Shown here: in pieces, positions 33,701 to 34,737 of the stretch
Layout of the letters: every line of letters begins with the position of its first letter
Numbering within the stretch: position 1 is the stretch's first letter
Assembly (NCBI GenBank): GCA_023137615.1
Contig: JAGLOS010000005.1
Span: 1-34,737 of the forward strand
Reading direction: 5' to 3'
Length of the DNA: 34,737 nucleotides
Source: Minisyncoccota bacterium
GTDB lineage: Bacteria; Patescibacteriota; Minisyncoccia; Phycocordibacterales; JAGLOS01
The notes under the pieces: model-generated
Databases searched by the model: none
The model's input: the letters and a program-made list of their open reading frames with translations, nothing else
What the model was told of the DNA's origin: nothing
Translations under genes and position numbers: made by a program

Positions 33701-34737
33701 ATGGGAGTGAGGCGGTCGTCACCGTTTTGATCATCGCCGAGTTGACCACATGCGACATCACCCCAACAATATGTACTTGATGCGTTGGAGATAGCGCAGG
33801 TGTAATTATATCCTGCACTTATGCTTTTCATATTGATCAGATACTCTCCGTCGGTGTCGGCATCTTGTGTATTACCATCGGTGCCGTCGTGGACGCGGAT
33901 TGGGGTAAGACGGTCGTCGCCTGTTTGGTTGTCGCCGAGGCGACCATTATATGCATCCCCCCAACAATATACGTTGCCGGAGTTGGAAATGGCGCACGTA
34001 TGAGCTTCTCCCGCACTGATCTCTTTCATATTGATCAGATATGTACCATCGGTGTCGGCAGCAACTGCCGCGCCGTCGTGGACGCGGATGGGAGTGAGGC
34101 GGTCTGTAGTGGTTGAATTGTCGCCGAGTTGACCATACGAGTCACGCCCCCAACAGTATGTATTGCCGGAGTTAGAGAGAGCACAAACGTACCACTTTCC
34201 CGCAGTAATTTGCTTTATATTGATCAGATATGTACCGTCGGTATCTTCTGCAACCGCTGCGCCGTCGTGGACACGGATGGGAGTGAGGCGGTCGGTAGTA
34301 GCTTGGTTGTCGCCGAGTTGACCAGACGAATCGCTCCCCCAACAATACACATTGCCAATATTAGAAAGAACGCAGGAATTATTATCCCCATTGATAATTT
34401 GCTTTATATTCGTCAAATTCACTCCGTCAAACTCGCTTGAGACCGCCGCACCGTCTTCCACTCTCTGGGGAGTGGTCTGATCTCCGACGGTATCGCCGTT
34501 GCCTAATTGACCGTAATAATCATATCCCCAGCAATAAGAGTTTCCGGAGTTTGAGACGGCGCAGGTGTACATGTCGGAGTAATTACCTCCAGCACTGATG
34601 CTTTTGATGTTAATTAAGTTTATGCCGTCAGTGTCTTCTGCTGCTGTATCGTCTCCCTTTAAAACCCTGTCCGGGACTGTTTGGTCGGCTGTTGGTGCGC
34701 CGTTGCCTAATTCGCCGTCACCATCATCTCCCCAGCA
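30781..34737 (-). CDS. Giant secreted RCC1-repeat surface protein (5' end outside window)
   Basis: The frame is open to the window edge, so the N-terminus is missing; 1318 residues are visible. The first part is a tandem array of one partial and eight full repeats of about 62 residues, each with a pattern like TCAISNSGNVYCWGD, GQLGDN, TDRLTPIRVHDG and DTDGTYLINMK. This is an RCC1/BLIP-II-type propeller with a Cys pair in each blade. Next come a Thr/Ser-rich beta region, a jelly-roll-like stretch and an Ig/fibronectin-like stretch (TYYWRVRGLDPGGTNTYGDW). The last 158 residues are the WxL-like module shared with the downstream neighbour, ending DGDYTATITYVITANF. It is probably an adhesive or ligand-binding protein on the cell surface. 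Confidence 0.85.
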   Translation of the reverse strand, partial: CWGDDGDGELGNGAPTADQTVPDRVLKGDDTAAEDTDGINLINIKSISAGGNYSDMYTCAVSNSGNSYCWGYDYYGQLGNGDTVGDQTTPQRVEDGAAVSSEFDGVNLTNIKQIINGDNNSCVLSNIGNVYCWGSDSSGQLGDNQATTDRLTPIRVHDGAAVAEDTDGTYLINIKQITAGKWYVCALSNSGNTYCWGRDSYGQLGDNSTTTDRLTPIRVHDGAAVAADTDGTYLINMKEISAGEAHTCAISNSGNVYCWGDAYNGRLGDNQTGDDRLTPIRVHDGTDGNTQDADTDGEYLINMKSISAGYNYTCAISNASSTYCWGDVACGQLGDDQNGDDRLTPIRVHDGAAVAADTDGEYLINMKEISAGRYHTCAISNASSTYCWGDVGYGQLGDNSTTTDRHTPIRVHDGAATGADTDGTYLINMKSISAEYKYTCTVSNASSTYCWGESEHGRLGDNSTTTDRLTPVKVHDGAATGADTDGTYLINMQNISAGTLHACAISNSGNAYCWGDAYSGRLGDNQTATDRLTPVHTLRGMSNEDTSDIAKPFFTLNDTGTFGGDNPWSFTHLVFGNAHTTSTTTAAGTGLTTISRNLTIKENHILDAATKDWFLTGSGTPFVIDGTFTASTSHFKYTASSTTNIATTTYYNLSFLPTSGSPTYTIATGTIAITNDITIGDGTNAITLTANTTDATVDVGGVFTIATSSTYQASDTNDLTIAGNYTNSGTFTANSGTTTFDGTSQQTLGGAMTGANAFYTLKITNSSGSDPVTSPSVIFTSAASSTNFRAQTASTKIRFQESKGYSFVNFYLDGGATNTRVQLRSSIASTAWKLFVTGTQSVLNTNPQDSDASGGNEILANDGTSLDGTGNTHWDFGNATTTVVLNTADLEDFGTDTTPTLEFTGTDPDTDDVRYNIQIDTVDTFDNSDVDTYYFDASDDNPYDQQEVWTDDANVADGDTATTAYTSTLEDIGDNRLNFDGTNAPTTGLEITLVRARVYAYTETAGATDGVGFGISSGVETLVNWSAHDTTTTPAWSEYVVVSAPSGGWTWQKVNDLNTSLFKPDSGGNNTHVGRIEIEVTSVSLLDKLSGTDAGFANTASSTDTDPFTSAEKADYDVQPSDALASGTYYWRVRGLDPGGTNTYGDWSATQSFTIGGSDSLSFSISTSQSYFGTLVSGTPRFASSTAQGDPDEVVSHTLSASTTASSGYTITVRGDTLTSGVDTISAIGGTWASSSVDVEQFGLRITSSGGSGSVSSPYNGPDSYAYGATASVSSEIASTSGTSEDTTYSLYYITNAIANTDDGDYTATITYVITANF

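Noticed and set aside
32970-34737. A CRISPR array or tandem DNA satellite suggested by regular repeats of about 186 nt
   Set aside because: The repeats keep an open frame and encode RCC1-type units; there are no short palindromic repeats with unique spacers.

Overview
The window looks like a chromosome segment of a small-genome, AT-leaning member of the Candidate Phyla Radiation (Patescibacteria, probably a Parcubacteria-type lineage). This is an inference. It rests on short ribosomal proteins, housekeeping genes in small mixed-strand clusters, promoters placed almost on top of start codons, hardly any Shine-Dalgarno sites, intergenic palindromes and dispersed repeats, and a block of large secreted proteins (RCC1 repeats, cohesin, dockerin) of a kind common in these bacteria. 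The genetic code reads as standard, with UGA used as a stop.

Layout. 1-4564: the C-terminal end of a membrane glycosyltransferase-like protein, recG, and a convergent MscS-type channel. 4565-5140: an intergenic zone with one intact tRNA, apparently tRNA-Ile with anticodon UAU, set among partial tRNA copies, a 20-bp palindrome and a 77-nt dispersed repeat. 5140-8585: an RNHCP zinc-ribbon protein and ftsH on the minus strand, divergent from smpB, which is followed directly by its partner tmRNA (ssrA). 8661-11557 (minus strand): a secreted thermonuclease with an Excalibur domain, a DEAD-box RNA helicase with a hairpin-rich leader, and a small acidic membrane protein. 11672-15667: a possible 41-residue Cys-rich ORF, a VanY-like carboxypeptidase, a BaiN/YhiN-type flavoprotein, an orphan histidine kinase and a small membrane protein. 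15733-16988: infC-rpmI-rplT with its own promoter, leader hairpins and a non-AUG infC start. 16970-19379 (minus strand): a coupled set of VanZ-like protein, beta-CASP nuclease and family 4 uracil-DNA glycosylase. 19430-19587 (minus strand): an apparently free-standing structured RNA with its own promoter and terminator. 19745-23812: an enlarged nucleoside diphosphate kinase and a VirD4/TraG-like ATPase.

23944-34737 is an 11-kb minus-strand block of secreted or membrane-anchored proteins. In transcription order these are a giant RCC1-repeat protein, a smaller surface protein, a DUF916-like membrane protein, a dockerin protein and two membrane-anchored cohesin proteins. The first two share a C-terminal module that resembles the WxL cell-surface domain of Firmicutes, with Tyr in place of the signature Trp. 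A DUF916-like protein next to WxL-like proteins echoes WxL surface clusters, and cohesins next to a dockerin suggest calcium-dependent assembly. Together they look like a self-assembling cell-surface complex, which is the best candidate here for an undescribed system.

The other main observations are the unassigned 158-nt RNA, the systematic leaderless promoters and the tRNA-Ile(UAU) with its scattered remnants.
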